Both the position numbers and the translations under genes were made by a program. A stretch of DNA of 8,828 nt from an uncultured Colwellia sp. (GTDB lineage Bacteria; Pseudomonadota; Gammaproteobacteria; Enterobacterales; Alteromonadaceae), in assembly GCA_913020705.1 (NCBI GenBank), contig CAJWBY010000176.1, positions 1 through 8,828 on the forward strand, in the 5' to 3' direction. Positions 1 through 6,365 of this stretch are shown one piece after another. Every line of letters begins with the position of its first letter. The first letter of the stretch is position 1. The notes beneath the pieces are model-generated. The model saw only the letters and a program-made list of their open reading frames with translations, was not told the origin of the DNA and searched no databases.

Positions 1-16
1 CTATCCAAAAGGCCAT
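1..16 (-). CDS. rsxD: Start of rsxD (Rnf/Rsx complex membrane subunit D), cut by the window edge
   Basis: Only five codons and one base are inside the window. They read M-A-F-W-I from an ATG on the minus strand whose first base is position 16, four bases after the rsxC stop. RsxD proteins start with a similar short hydrophobic stretch (E. coli begins M-V-F-R-I, from memory), and rsxD follows rsxC in the standard rsxABCDGE order. In the family, RsxD is a multi-pass membrane subunit with a covalently bound FMN. No good Shine-Dalgarno is visible before this ATG, so translation is probably coupled to rsxC. The identification rests mainly on gene order. Confidence 0.7.
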
Positions 17-20
17 AATT

Positions 21-2138
21 TTATATCGACTCTGATTTCGGTTGTTCGTTTGTTATTTCATCGCTAGGATTAGCGGCTGATTTAGCTTGTTGTGCAGCAA
101 GTTTTCTTGCCTTGGCTTTCGCCACTGCGGCAGCAATTTTTGCTTTTTTATCGATAGCCACCTGTTCTGCATTATTGACTTGTTCACTCTTTTCGTGAAT
201 AGGGTTATCGTCAACAGTTACATCTTTAACATCAGCTTTTTCTGCAAGTTTTCGAGCTTTTGCTTTCGCCACTGCGGCAGCAATTTTAGCCTTTTTATCG
301 ACAACCGCTTGTTCTGTAATACTTACTTGTTCATTCTTCTCGTGAATAGGGTTATCGTCAAAAGTTATATCTTTAGCAGCAGCAATTTTTGCTTTTTTAT
401 CGTCAACTACCTTTGGAGTATCGATGTTTTCGCCAGCAGGTATCGTTTTTTCACTGGTTATGTTTTTTTGAGCCGCAAGCTTTTTAGCTTTTGCTCTAGC
501 AATAGCTGCAGCTACTTGACTTTTTTGAGCCACATTTGACGAAGATATTTCTTCATTTGCAGGCGTTTGAACATTCGTTTGTGCTTTCTTAGCTTTTACA
601 CGTGCTAAAGCTTGTGCAACAGCTGATAGTTCACTTTTTGCTTCAGTTGTTCCTGAATTCATGCGCGCTTTACGTGCTTCTGCTGCAATTCTTTGTTTTT
701 CTTCTCTTGCTATTTTGTCTCGTGCTAAGCGCTCTTTTCGTGCTTCAAATCTTACTTTTGCATGTTCTGCCTTTATATCAAGTTGCTTTTGCTCGCGAAT
801 TTCAGACTTTGAAATGCGGTAATAATTGACCAAAGGAATTTGACTCGGACAAACATAAGCACAAGCACCACATTCAATACAATCAAATAAATTCAATTTA
901 TTAAGTTGTTGATGATCTTTAGCTTTAGCACTCCATTGCAATTCTTGGGGTAATAATTGAGCGGGACAAACATCACTACACTGACCACATCGAATACATT
1001 CAACTTCACCGGTTCCTGTTGAATAGGGCGACGATATTTCTTTTTCACTCGGTGCAAGTATGCAATTAGTTGTTTTGACTACAGGCACTTGATCTGTCGG
1101 TAAACTATAGCCCATCATTGGGCCACCCATAATAATGTGCTTTTTATTTTTATTCGGATAACCACATTGTTCTAATAGATAACCTACTGGTGTTCCAAGC
1201 AAAGACCAAACATTTTGTGGCTTTTGTAGAGCTTGCCCACTTACTGTAACCACTCTTTTTATTAAAGGAATATCGTTTATTACAGCATCTGCAATAGCAA
1301 AACAAGTCGCAATGTTTTGCATGACAATCCCTAATGAACTGGGTAAAACACCTGCTGGGACTTCTTGCCCAGTTAATAATTGAATTAATTGTTTTTCGCC
1401 ACCAGAAGGGTACTTAGTTGGAAGTACACACACCTGAATTTTTTTATTATTAGCTGCTAATTTTTTTAATATTTTTATTGCTTCAGGTTTATTATCTTCA
1501 ATACCGATCAGAATATGCTCGGGTGAAAGTATGGTATTAAGAATATTAATACCATCGATAATTGAAGGGCTATGTTCGCGAATTAATAAGTCGTCAGCTG
1601 TGATGTAAGGTTCACACTCTGCGGCATTAATAATTAAGAATTTTATTTTTTCTCGAGTGCTAACTTTAACTTGTGTAGGAAAGCCGGCACCGCCCATGCC
1701 TGATATGCCAGCTGATGAAATTTTATCAATTAAATTATTACTGGTTAGTTTGGATACATCAGTACAAATTTGGCGTTCTCGCCATTTATCTTTACCGTCA
1801 GGGGTAATGAATAAACATAATTCACTTAAGCCTGATGGGTGAGCAATAACTGCATTTTTTATCGCGCTAATCGTTCCACTGGTGGGTGCATGAATGGGTA
1901 CTGCCATCGGGTGGGTGCTAATAGTGAGCGGTTGGCCTTTTAATACCTTATCACCAACATTTACTTGTAAATCTGCAGAAATACCGATGTGTTGCTGTAA
2001 TGGTAATATTAATTGATCCGGTATACTAACCGCTCTGATCGGCTTGTCAGTGGTTAAGAACTTTTGCTCTGGCGGATGAATTCCGCCATGAAAAGTCCAA
2101 AAATGTCCCCGCTTTATGCGTTCAATAATTGATCCCAC
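21..2138 (-). CDS. rsxC: RsxC/RnfC, peripheral subunit of the Rnf electron-transport complex, with a long repeat-rich tail
   Basis: This 705-residue protein is the RnfC subunit, which in the family passes electrons between NADH/ferredoxin and the membrane Rnf subunits at the cytoplasmic face. In gammaproteobacteria the complex also keeps SoxR reduced. The N-terminal RnfC domain contains G-G-I-H-P-P near residue 18. A NuoF-like domain follows, with G-M-G-G-A-G-F-P-T at 147-155, N-A-A-E-C-E-P at 171-177 and an S-G-G-E-K motif near 245. An SLBB-like stretch lies around 290-345. Two 4Fe-4S motifs (CxxCxxCxxxCP) occupy 381-392 and 420-431. From about 450 the chain is charged and probably coiled coil. 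From about 500 it is Ala/Lys-rich and repetitive. The start is GTG, supported by a strong Shine-Dalgarno (AGGTGAGGA, 2142-2150) that overlaps the rsxB stop. E. coli RsxC is about 740 residues, so the length is normal. Confidence 0.95.
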   Translation of the reverse strand: MGSIIERIKRGHFWTFHGGIHPPEQKFLTTDKPIRAVSIPDQLILPLQQHIGISADLQVNVGDKVLKGQPLTISTHPMAVPIHAPTSGTISAIKNAVIAHPSGLSELCLFITPDGKDKWRERQICTDVSKLTSNNLIDKISSAGISGMGGAGFPTQVKVSTREKIKFLIINAAECEPYITADDLLIREHSPSIIDGINILNTILSPEHILIGIEDNKPEAIKILKKLAANNKKIQVCVLPTKYPSGGEKQLIQLLTGQEVPAGVLPSSLGIVMQNIATCFAIADAVINDIPLIKRVVTVSGQALQKPQNVWSLLGTPVGYLLEQCGYPNKNKKHIIMGGPMMGYSLPTDQVPVVKTTNCILAPSEKEISSPYSTGTGEVECIRCGQCSDVCPAQLLPQELQWSAKAKDHQQLNKLNLFDCIECGACAYVCPSQIPLVNYYRISKSEIREQKQLDIKAEHAKVRFEARKERLARDKIAREEKQRIAAEARKARMNSGTTEAKSELSAVAQALARVKAKKAQTNVQTPANEEISSSNVAQKSQVAAAIARAKAKKLAAQKNITSEKTIPAGENIDTPKVVDDKKAKIAAAKDITFDDNPIHEKNEQVSITEQAVVDKKAKIAAAVAKAKARKLAEKADVKDVTVDDNPIHEKSEQVNNAEQVAIDKKAKIAAAVAKAKARKLAAQQAKSAANPSDEITNEQPKSESI
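99..401 (-). repeat. Tandem 147-bp coding repeats in the 3' end of rsxC
   Basis: Three in-frame units each begin with codons for D-K-K-A-K-I-A-A-A. The first is at 401-300 (residues 580-613, 34 codons). The second is at 299-153 (614-662, 49 codons). The last is partial and runs from 152 to about 99 (663 to about 680). Units 2 and 3 share V-A-K-A-K-A-R-K-L-A, and units 1 and 2 share D-D-N-P-I-H-E-K. DNA identity is high: matching 21-base blocks lie at 194-214 and 341-361, and 26-base blocks at 115-140 and 262-287, both exactly 147 bp apart. Unit 1 lacks exactly 45 bp (15 codons) of the full unit, so the reading frame is kept. Confidence 0.9.
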
Positions 2139-2141
2139 GAA

Positions 2142-2150
2142 TCCTCACCT
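2142..2150 (-). promoter_or_regulatory. Ribosome binding site of rsxC, overlapping the rsxB stop
   Basis: On the minus strand AGGTGAGGA starts within the rsxB TAG stop and leaves four bases between its GAGG core and the GTG at 2138. It decides the GTG start of rsxC and implies translational coupling with rsxB. Confidence 0.75.
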
Positions 2151-2715
2151 AATCAAGCTGTACTACTGGTATATTATTAAGATCCCATTGCCAATTCTGT
2201 GGCGTTTTAGGTATTGGGATCATTACTATGCAATCAACCGGGCAAGGTTCCACACATAAATCACAACCCGTACATTCGTCGGCTATTATGGTGTGCATTT
2301 GTTTAGTTGTGCCTAAAATCGCATCTACAGGACAAGCTTGGATACATTTTGTGCAGCCGATACAATCTTCTTCAATAATAAACGCCACTTTAGGAAAGTT
2401 GTCAGTATCATGGTTTTCATCAAGTGGCGGTGGTTCAACACCCATTAAGTCTGCAATTTTTTTGATAGTGTCTTCACCACCAGGAGCACACTTGTTTATT
2501 GCTTCGCCATTAGCAACTGCTTCTGCATAAGGCTTACAACCGGGGTAACCACATTGACCACATTGAGTTTGTGGCAATATCGCGTCGACTTGTTCGGCAA
2601 GAGGATCACCTTCAACATGAAATTTTACCGAGGCAAAACCGAGTATAGCGCCAAATATTAGTGCCATTGAGCCAAGTACTAATATGGCCATTAACGTGGT
2701 CATTAGCATACTCAT
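2149..2715 (-). CDS. rsxB: RsxB/RnfB, iron-sulfur electron carrier of the Rnf complex
   Basis: The 188-residue protein has one N-terminal membrane helix (about residues 5-28), then a 4Fe-4S domain with C52, C55, C60 and C76 in the C-G-Q-C-G-Y-P-G-C context typical of RnfB. Two ferredoxin-type clusters follow: C118/C121/C124/C128 and C148/C151/C154/C158. In the family RsxB is the electron-transfer module that relays electrons between RsxC and the membrane subunits. Its length matches E. coli RsxB (about 190). The ATG start overlaps the TAA stop of rsxA by one base (TAATG), and GGTGAAG (2721-2727, minus strand) lies five bases upstream as a ribosome binding site. No key cysteine is missing. The gene ends with TAG. 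Confidence 0.97.
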   Translation of the reverse strand: MSMLMTTLMAILVLGSMALIFGAILGFASVKFHVEGDPLAEQVDAILPQTQCGQCGYPGCKPYAEAVANGEAINKCAPGGEDTIKKIADLMGVEPPPLDENHDTDNFPKVAFIIEEDCIGCTKCIQACPVDAILGTTKQMHTIIADECTGCDLCVEPCPVDCIVMIPIPKTPQNWQWDLNNIPVVQLD

Positions 2716-3296
2716 TACAACTTCACCAATCCAGTGAAACCCATAAAGGCAAGTGACATTAAACCGGCTGTTATCATAGCTATTGCTGAACCTTTAAAAG
2801 GTTTTGGGATATCTGCATTAGCCAGTTTTTCACGCATGGCTGAAAACATAATAAGCACGAGAGAAAAGCCTAAGGCAGCGCCAAATCCGTAAACGATAGA
2901 TTCAAGGAAATTATGTTGTTCGTTAAAATTTAATAAAGCGACACCGAGTACGGCACAGTTAGTGGTAATTAAAGGTAAAAAAATACCGAGCAGGCGATAT
3001 AAGTTAGCACTGGTTTTATGAACGACCATTTCTGTAAACTGAACAACTACGGCAATGACTAAAATAAACATTATGGTTCTTAAATATTCAAGGCCGAGTG
3101 GTACTAATATATAGGTGGTTACGATATAGCTGAGCAATGAAGCGAGAGTCATTACAAAGGTGGTGGCAAATGACATACCAATAGCTGTTTCAGTACGCGA
3201 GGATACCCCCATAAATGGGCATAAACCTAAAAAATTTACGAGTACAAAGTTATTGACTAATACAGTGCCAACTAACAGCAATAGATAATCTATCAT
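2715..3296 (-). CDS. rsxA: RsxA/RnfA, integral membrane subunit of the Rnf complex
   Basis: The 193-residue protein is almost wholly hydrophobic, with about six membrane helices, the length and layout of RnfA/NqrE proteins. Two conserved motifs are visible: L-G-L-C-P-F-M-G with C26 and T-T-N-C-A-V-L-G with C114. In the family these cysteines, with those of RsxE, hold an iron-sulfur cluster inside the membrane. It is the first gene of the operon and overlaps rsxB by one base. The ATG at 3296 has no clear Shine-Dalgarno; the leader just before it is a 12-bp AT palindrome (3300-3311). A strong promoter lies about 26 bases upstream of the start codon, measured from the predicted transcription start. 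Confidence 0.97.
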   Translation of the reverse strand: MIDYLLLLVGTVLVNNFVLVNFLGLCPFMGVSSRTETAIGMSFATTFVMTLASLLSYIVTTYILVPLGLEYLRTIMFILVIAVVVQFTEMVVHKTSANLYRLLGIFLPLITTNCAVLGVALLNFNEQHNFLESIVYGFGAALGFSLVLIMFSAMREKLANADIPKPFKGSAIAMITAGLMSLAFMGFTGLVKL

Positions 3297-3328
3297 TTGA
3301 AAATTAATTTTATGAGATAATTCACGCT

Positions 3329-3357
3329 ATTATCCGACTTTATTGGTCAGATGACAA
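3329..3357 (-). promoter_or_regulatory. Predicted sigma70 promoter of the rsx operon
   Basis: On the minus strand TTGTCA (3357-3352) and GATAAT (3334-3329) are separated by exactly 17 bases. Each hexamer matches five of six consensus bases. The expected transcript start is near 3322, giving a leader of about 26 nt before rsxA. No operator I can name overlaps it. Confidence 0.75.
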
Positions 3358-3431
3358 CTGCTCAATGCCTTAAATTTAGTTGCATATGCATTATCTATGT
3401 ACTGTCATTATGCAATATTGTTGTGAATAAT

Positions 3432-3448
3432 TTACGTTTCAGACGTAA
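3432..3448 (-). terminator. Weak hairpin just after csrD
   Basis: TTACGT and ACGTAA form a 6-bp stem with a 5-base loop, starting four bases past the csrD stop. The sequence after it on the minus strand is AT-rich but has no run of T, so this is at best a weak terminator. Read-through from csrD into rsxA is possible. Confidence 0.25.
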
Positions 3449-3452
3449 TCAA

Positions 3453-5321
3453 CTAAATAGCTTCTGGTTTACCTAAATAAAAACCTTGGCATCCGTCAAT
3501 AAATAATTTCTCTAAAGTGAATTTTTCTTCTTGGCTTTCAACACTTTCCGCTAAAACAGTGATACTTAATCTATGTGCTAAATCCACCATTAAACGTATA
3601 AAGTATTGATTGTTTTTATCATCATCAATATCACGTGTATAAGTACTATCCATTTTAATAAAGTCAGGTTTTAAATCACGGAAGAATTTAAATGAAGTTA
3701 AACCAACGCCAAAGCGTTCAACCGTAATACGAGATCCAACGCGATGTATCATATCGATGAAACGTTTACTCGTTTTTATATTTTGTTGTAACCCATACTC
3801 AGTTATTTCAAATATTAATTTGGAAGCAATGTTAGCTTCTTTTAATAAACGACGTTCTAACCAAATTAAAAAGTGCTCATCATGGATACTACGTGAGCTT
3901 ATGTTCACGCCGAAAGAATGATCATGGAGGTTTTTTACTTTAATTTCATTGATGACTTTTTCGACAATCATTTTGTCAACGGCTACAATTTTGTCAAGTT
4001 TCTCTGCCATGGCGATAAAAGAAGCTGTTGGTAACATTTCGTCATTAGAGTTTAAAAATCGAGCGAGCACTTCACCATATACTTTATTATTGCGGTTATT
4101 CGGCTTTATATGCTGTACGAGTAATTTTACGCGTTGATTTTCTAAAACGTTATCTATCTCTTGACGCCAATTCTGATTACCGTAATTTGAACTAGAATTT
4201 TGTAAAATGTCAGTATCGCTTTGCGAATACCAAGAGTTTATTTGCTGAGTTTGAGCAACACTAATACCCGTATCTGCTAGCGCGAGCAATTCGCCTAATG
4301 GTTTATCTTTTTCAAAATAAACTAATCCAGTATAACCGACTGAGTCTAAGTCAGATGCATGTTGATATTCATTAAACTTACTCGAAATTTCATTTGCTGC
4401 GTTTTCTGATTCTTTCAATGTTACATTAGGTAATAATGTTGCAAAATCTGAACTGTTAAGACGATATACACTTGCCCCTCGGTAGGTAACGCTTACGCCT
4501 TTAATTATTTCAGCGACTCTTTGAATATATTTATCGCCTTCTCCATAACCTTGTATTTGATTAATGGTTTGGAGCTCAGAGCATCGCGTTATCGCTAAAA
4601 CGCCAAACCCTACTTGGTTTTCGTCATTAGCAAAAAATTGGATGAAACGATTACGGTTTTCAAGTTTAGTGACAGGATCTATATAGGCTTTTTTCTCAAG
4701 CTGGGATGCATCATTAATATGTGATGAGATCAGCGCTTCAACTTTTTTTAACCCTGAAGCTAATTCTGGAATCTCAATTATTTCATCATCAGGCTCAAGC
4801 TTACTCATCGATATAACTTGCGCAATACCATCCTTTATTTTGTTATTGACGACGAAAACAAGTTTTTTACTTTGTTTAACACTTAATGAACAAGCAACAA
4901 AAATAACAACTAAGCTCGCTAGGATTGACACTAATATAATCTTTAAGATGAGTGCAGCTGAATTATTAACGTTAAGTTGATAGCTAACGTTTGTTTTATA
5001 CTCAGTCGTTATAACAGTTACTTTAGGTGATATTAAAGACGAGATAACGTTGGCATATGGAATATTATGATTAAATATTTCTTTCGTCTCTTTTTTTAGA
5101 GAAAATATTTGGAAATCAGATAAGTTAATTAATTTTTGTACGTTTTCTATTTGATTGTTTTTATCTGAAGTTTCAATAATTGCGGAAATTGAGTTTTGAA
5201 TTTCTAACTGCTTACTTGATAAAGAAGAAGAAACAAAATATCCCACCATTGCAGCGATCAAAATGTTAAAAAAAATCCCTAAAATGACGTTGCGAATTAA
5301 TAATTGAGAATAGCTATACAT
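3453..5321 (-). CDS. csrD: CsrD/MshH-like membrane protein with degenerate GGDEF and EAL domains
   Basis: The 622-residue protein has two membrane helices (about 11-32 and 122-145) around a periplasmic segment of about 90 residues. A linker/HAMP-like region (147-205), a GGDEF domain (about 212-370) and an EAL domain (about 385-622) follow. The GGDEF motif is replaced by N-S-S-D-F (289-293), so diguanylate cyclase activity is unlikely. The EAL motif reads E-V-L (417-419), and the metal-binding D-D-F-G is E-R-F-G (535-538), so phosphodiesterase activity is also unlikely. N473, E505, K556, E592 and Q612 remain. The stretch S-D-F-A-x-L-L-P-x-x-T-L-K-E and a later N-S-W match my memory of E. coli CsrD, which has H-R-S-D-F and E-L-M at these sites. 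CsrD directs RNase E to the CsrB/CsrC small RNAs. A LapD-type c-di-GMP receptor is the main alternative. The gene is monocistronic, between rsxA and the rimP leader. Confidence 0.75.
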   Translation of the reverse strand: MYSYSQLLIRNVILGIFFNILIAAMVGYFVSSSLSSKQLEIQNSISAIIETSDKNNQIENVQKLINLSDFQIFSLKKETKEIFNHNIPYANVISSLISPKVTVITTEYKTNVSYQLNVNNSAALILKIILVSILASLVVIFVACSLSVKQSKKLVFVVNNKIKDGIAQVISMSKLEPDDEIIEIPELASGLKKVEALISSHINDASQLEKKAYIDPVTKLENRNRFIQFFANDENQVGFGVLAITRCSELQTINQIQGYGEGDKYIQRVAEIIKGVSVTYRGASVYRLNSSDFATLLPNVTLKESENAANEISSKFNEYQHASDLDSVGYTGLVYFEKDKPLGELLALADTGISVAQTQQINSWYSQSDTDILQNSSSNYGNQNWRQEIDNVLENQRVKLLVQHIKPNNRNNKVYGEVLARFLNSNDEMLPTASFIAMAEKLDKIVAVDKMIVEKVINEIKVKNLHDHSFGVNISSRSIHDEHFLIWLERRLLKEANIASKLIFEITEYGLQQNIKTSKRFIDMIHRVGSRITVERFGVGLTSFKFFRDLKPDFIKMDSTYTRDIDDDKNNQYFIRLMVDLAHRLSITVLAESVESQEEKFTLEKLFIDGCQGFYLGKPEAI

Positions 5322-5360
5322 ATATAAGTCGATTTACTACAAAATTTGGTCTTGTGTTAA

Positions 5361-5369
5361 TTTATACCA
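5361..5369 (-). promoter_or_regulatory. Possible extended -10 promoter of csrD
   Basis: On the minus strand TG-G-TATAAA (5369-5361) fits an extended -10 element, with a predicted start near 5354 and a leader of about 33 nt. No good -35 hexamer is found at 16-18 bases. No clear Shine-Dalgarno precedes the ATG at 5321. Confidence 0.4.
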
Positions 5370-5475
5370 CGCTTGATTAACAATTACTAACTCGCTGTTA
5401 TTTAGGGCTATATATTATGGTTAAAGGAATCACGAATATAAGTTAACCTTTTATTGCTTATCCTATTAAATAGGC

Positions 5476-5504
5476 TTGCGATTAAACAGTAGTCGCTATA
5501 TAAT
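5476..5504 (+). promoter_or_regulatory. Strong promoter with GC-rich discriminator upstream of rimP
   Basis: TTGCGA (5476-5481) and a perfect TATAAT (5499-5504) are 17 bases apart. The bases after the -10 are TCGCCC, a GC-rich discriminator typical of stable-RNA promoters under stringent (ppGpp) control. An inverted repeat, CCTATT-A-AATAGG (5462-5474), ends one base before the -35 and could be a protein-binding site. Expected start near 5511. It is the best promoter seen for the rimP-nusA-infB operon, but two terminators lie between it and rimP. Confidence 0.75.
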
Positions 5505-5510
5505 TCGCCC

Positions 5511-5684
5511 AGCTTAAATATAACAATATTTCACTGAAATTCATTTTTCGGTTATTGCTTCAAGGCAAAGCCATTAAATATATTTTATATTGTTGTATCG
5601 ATTTGACGGCTTATTTTATAAGTCACTAGGTTAAATCAACATCGTGGGTTCAGTGATATAAGCCCCGCGGAATGGGGCTTTTTT
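5511..5684 (+). other. Untranslated transcribed region: rimP operon leader, tRNA-operon relic or small RNA
   Basis: The region between the strong promoter and the first terminator would give an RNA of about 170 nt. It has no usable open reading frame and no tRNA cloverleaf: I find no CCA end, no intact T-arm and no anticodon arm. Possible short stems are TCACT/AGTGA (5623-5627 with 5652-5656) and GCTT/AAGC around 5557-5571. In E. coli the initiator tRNA gene metY occupies the position before rimP. The sequence fits either a tRNA unit that has lost its tRNA, or a leader/small RNA. Which one cannot be told from this window. Confidence 0.35.
5660..5684 (+). terminator. Intrinsic terminator 1 upstream of rimP
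   Basis: AAGCCCC (5660-5666) pairs with GGGGCTT (5674-5680) in a 7-bp, GC-rich stem with a 7-base loop. A run of six T (5679-5684) follows. The opposite strand has no T run after the stem, so it acts on the plus strand. Confidence 0.85.
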
Positions 5685-5756
5685 GTATCTGAAACATTTT
5701 TCAGCACGAAAAGTTTTAAGAATTACTGGGCTATAAGCCCTTTTTTTGTATCTGAA
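5679..5756 (+). repeat. 15-bp direct repeat at the T-tracts of the two terminators
   Basis: The same 15 bases, six T followed by GTATCTGAA, occur at 5679-5693 and 5742-5756, 63 bp apart. A second shared block, TATAAGCCC, lies at 5657-5665 and 5732-5740. Together they suggest that one terminator arose by duplication of the other. Confidence 0.8.
5728..5747 (+). terminator. Short intrinsic terminator 2 upstream of rimP
   Basis: GGGCT (5728-5732) pairs with AGCCC (5736-5740) over a 3-base loop, followed by seven T (5741-5747). The stem is only 5 bp, so on its own it should be leaky, or dependent on a factor such as NusA. It ends 54 bases before the rimP start. Confidence 0.6.
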
Positions 5757-5790
5757 TGTTGATACAGGAAATCAAAGTAAGATTTTATTT

Positions 5791-5804
5791 GGAGAAAATG
5801 ATTG
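5791..5804 (+). promoter_or_regulatory. Ribosome binding site and TTG start of rimP
   Basis: GGAG (5791-5794) is followed by seven bases and TTG (5802-5804). An ATG at 5798-5800 is only three bases from GGAG and reads M-I-G-stop, so it cannot start rimP. The reading frame and N-terminal alignment with RimP support TTG. Confidence 0.75.
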
Positions 5805-6269
5805 GCTAAGTTTGAACATAAATTGACAGACATGTTACGTCCTGCTGTTGAAGAAGTTGGCAAAGAATTATTAGGGATTGAATATATTAGCGCAGGTAAT
5901 AATTCAGTATTACGTTTATTTATCGACCATGAGAATGGTATTGATGTTGACGATTGTGCGGAAGTTAGCCGTCAAGTAGGCGCTATACTTGATGTTGAAG
6001 ACCCTATCAACAGTGAGTTTAATTTAGAAGTTTCGTCACCGGGTTTAGATCGACCTTTATTCGACAAACCTCATTATGAAGCCGTGATTGGTGAAATTAT
6101 TGAAGTAAAACTATCTATTCCGTTAAATGGTCGTCGCAAATTTAAAGGCGTTTTAGTTGCCATTGCAAATGACACATTAATCGTGACGGTTGATGGTGAA
6201 GATTATGATTTAGTCCTTGGTAATATTGTTAAAGCTAATTTAGTCTTTAACCATAATAAAAAGAAATAA
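5802..6269 (+). CDS. rimP: Ribosome maturation factor RimP
   Basis: The 155-residue protein matches RimP, a cytoplasmic factor needed for assembly of the 30S ribosomal subunit. The hallmark stretch is clear: V-D-D-C-A-E-V-S-R-Q-V (about 45-55), then L-D-V-E-D-P-I and N-L-E-V-S-S-P-G-L-D-R-P-L-F (about 79-92). A C-terminal Sm-like barrel follows from about residue 95. E. coli RimP is about 150 residues, so the length is normal. The start is TTG: the only nearby ATG is out of frame and stops after three codons, and the resulting N-terminus A-K-F-E-H-K-L-T aligns with that of other RimP proteins. It is the first gene of the rimP-nusA-infB operon. The 3' end is rich in Asn/Lys codons. Confidence 0.96.
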   Translation: MAKFEHKLTDMLRPAVEEVGKELLGIEYISAGNNSVLRLFIDHENGIDVDDCAEVSRQVGAILDVEDPINSEFNLEVSSPGLDRPLFDKPHYEAVIGEIIEVKLSIPLNGRRKFKGVLVAIANDTLIVTVDGEDYDLVLGNIVKANLVFNHNKKK

Positions 6270-6302
6270 CCAAAGAATAAAAATTAAATTAAATACGCAG
6301 TT

Positions 6303-6334
6303 GTTCAACTTTATAAAATTAATTTAAGTTGAAC
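6303..6334 (+). other. Hairpin in the rimP-nusA spacer
   Basis: GTTCAACTT (6303-6311) and AAGTTGAAC (6326-6334) form a perfect 9-bp stem around a 14-base AT loop. No T run follows, so it is not an intrinsic terminator. It may be an RNA processing or stability element in the 96-bp spacer. No promoter for nusA alone is obvious. Confidence 0.5.
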
Positions 6335-6365
6335 TGTTCAGAAACGATTAAAAAGGCTAAGTAGC

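Noticed and set aside
87..539. 150-codon plus-strand ORF, Cys/Phe-rich
   Set aside because: It lies antisense to the repetitive rsxC tail. Its odd composition is the reverse complement of Ala/Lys codons, and it has no ribosome binding site or family resemblance.
3381..3390. 10-bp palindrome TGCATATGCA upstream of rsxA as an operator
   Set aside because: It lies upstream of the -35 and matches no regulator site I can name. Short AT-rich palindromes occur by chance in DNA of this composition.
5414..5444. Short plus-strand ORF starting ATGGTTAAAGG
   Set aside because: It has nine codons, no Shine-Dalgarno, and lies upstream of the predicted transcript start at 5511.
5603..5632. Second plus-strand promoter, TTGACG with a TAGGTT -10
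   Set aside because: The -35 is good but the -10 matches only three of six bases at 18-bp spacing, and it lies too close to terminator 1 to be convincing.
5622..5690. Possible tRNA 3' half (GGGTTCA near 5646, GC-rich stem after)
   Set aside because: No acceptor stem, anticodon arm, D-arm or CCA end can be built. The GC-rich stem is followed by a T run and is better explained as a terminator.
5759..5787. rimP-proximal promoter TTGATA with ATTTTA
   Set aside because: The -10 is poor, and the predicted transcript start would fall at the ribosome binding site.
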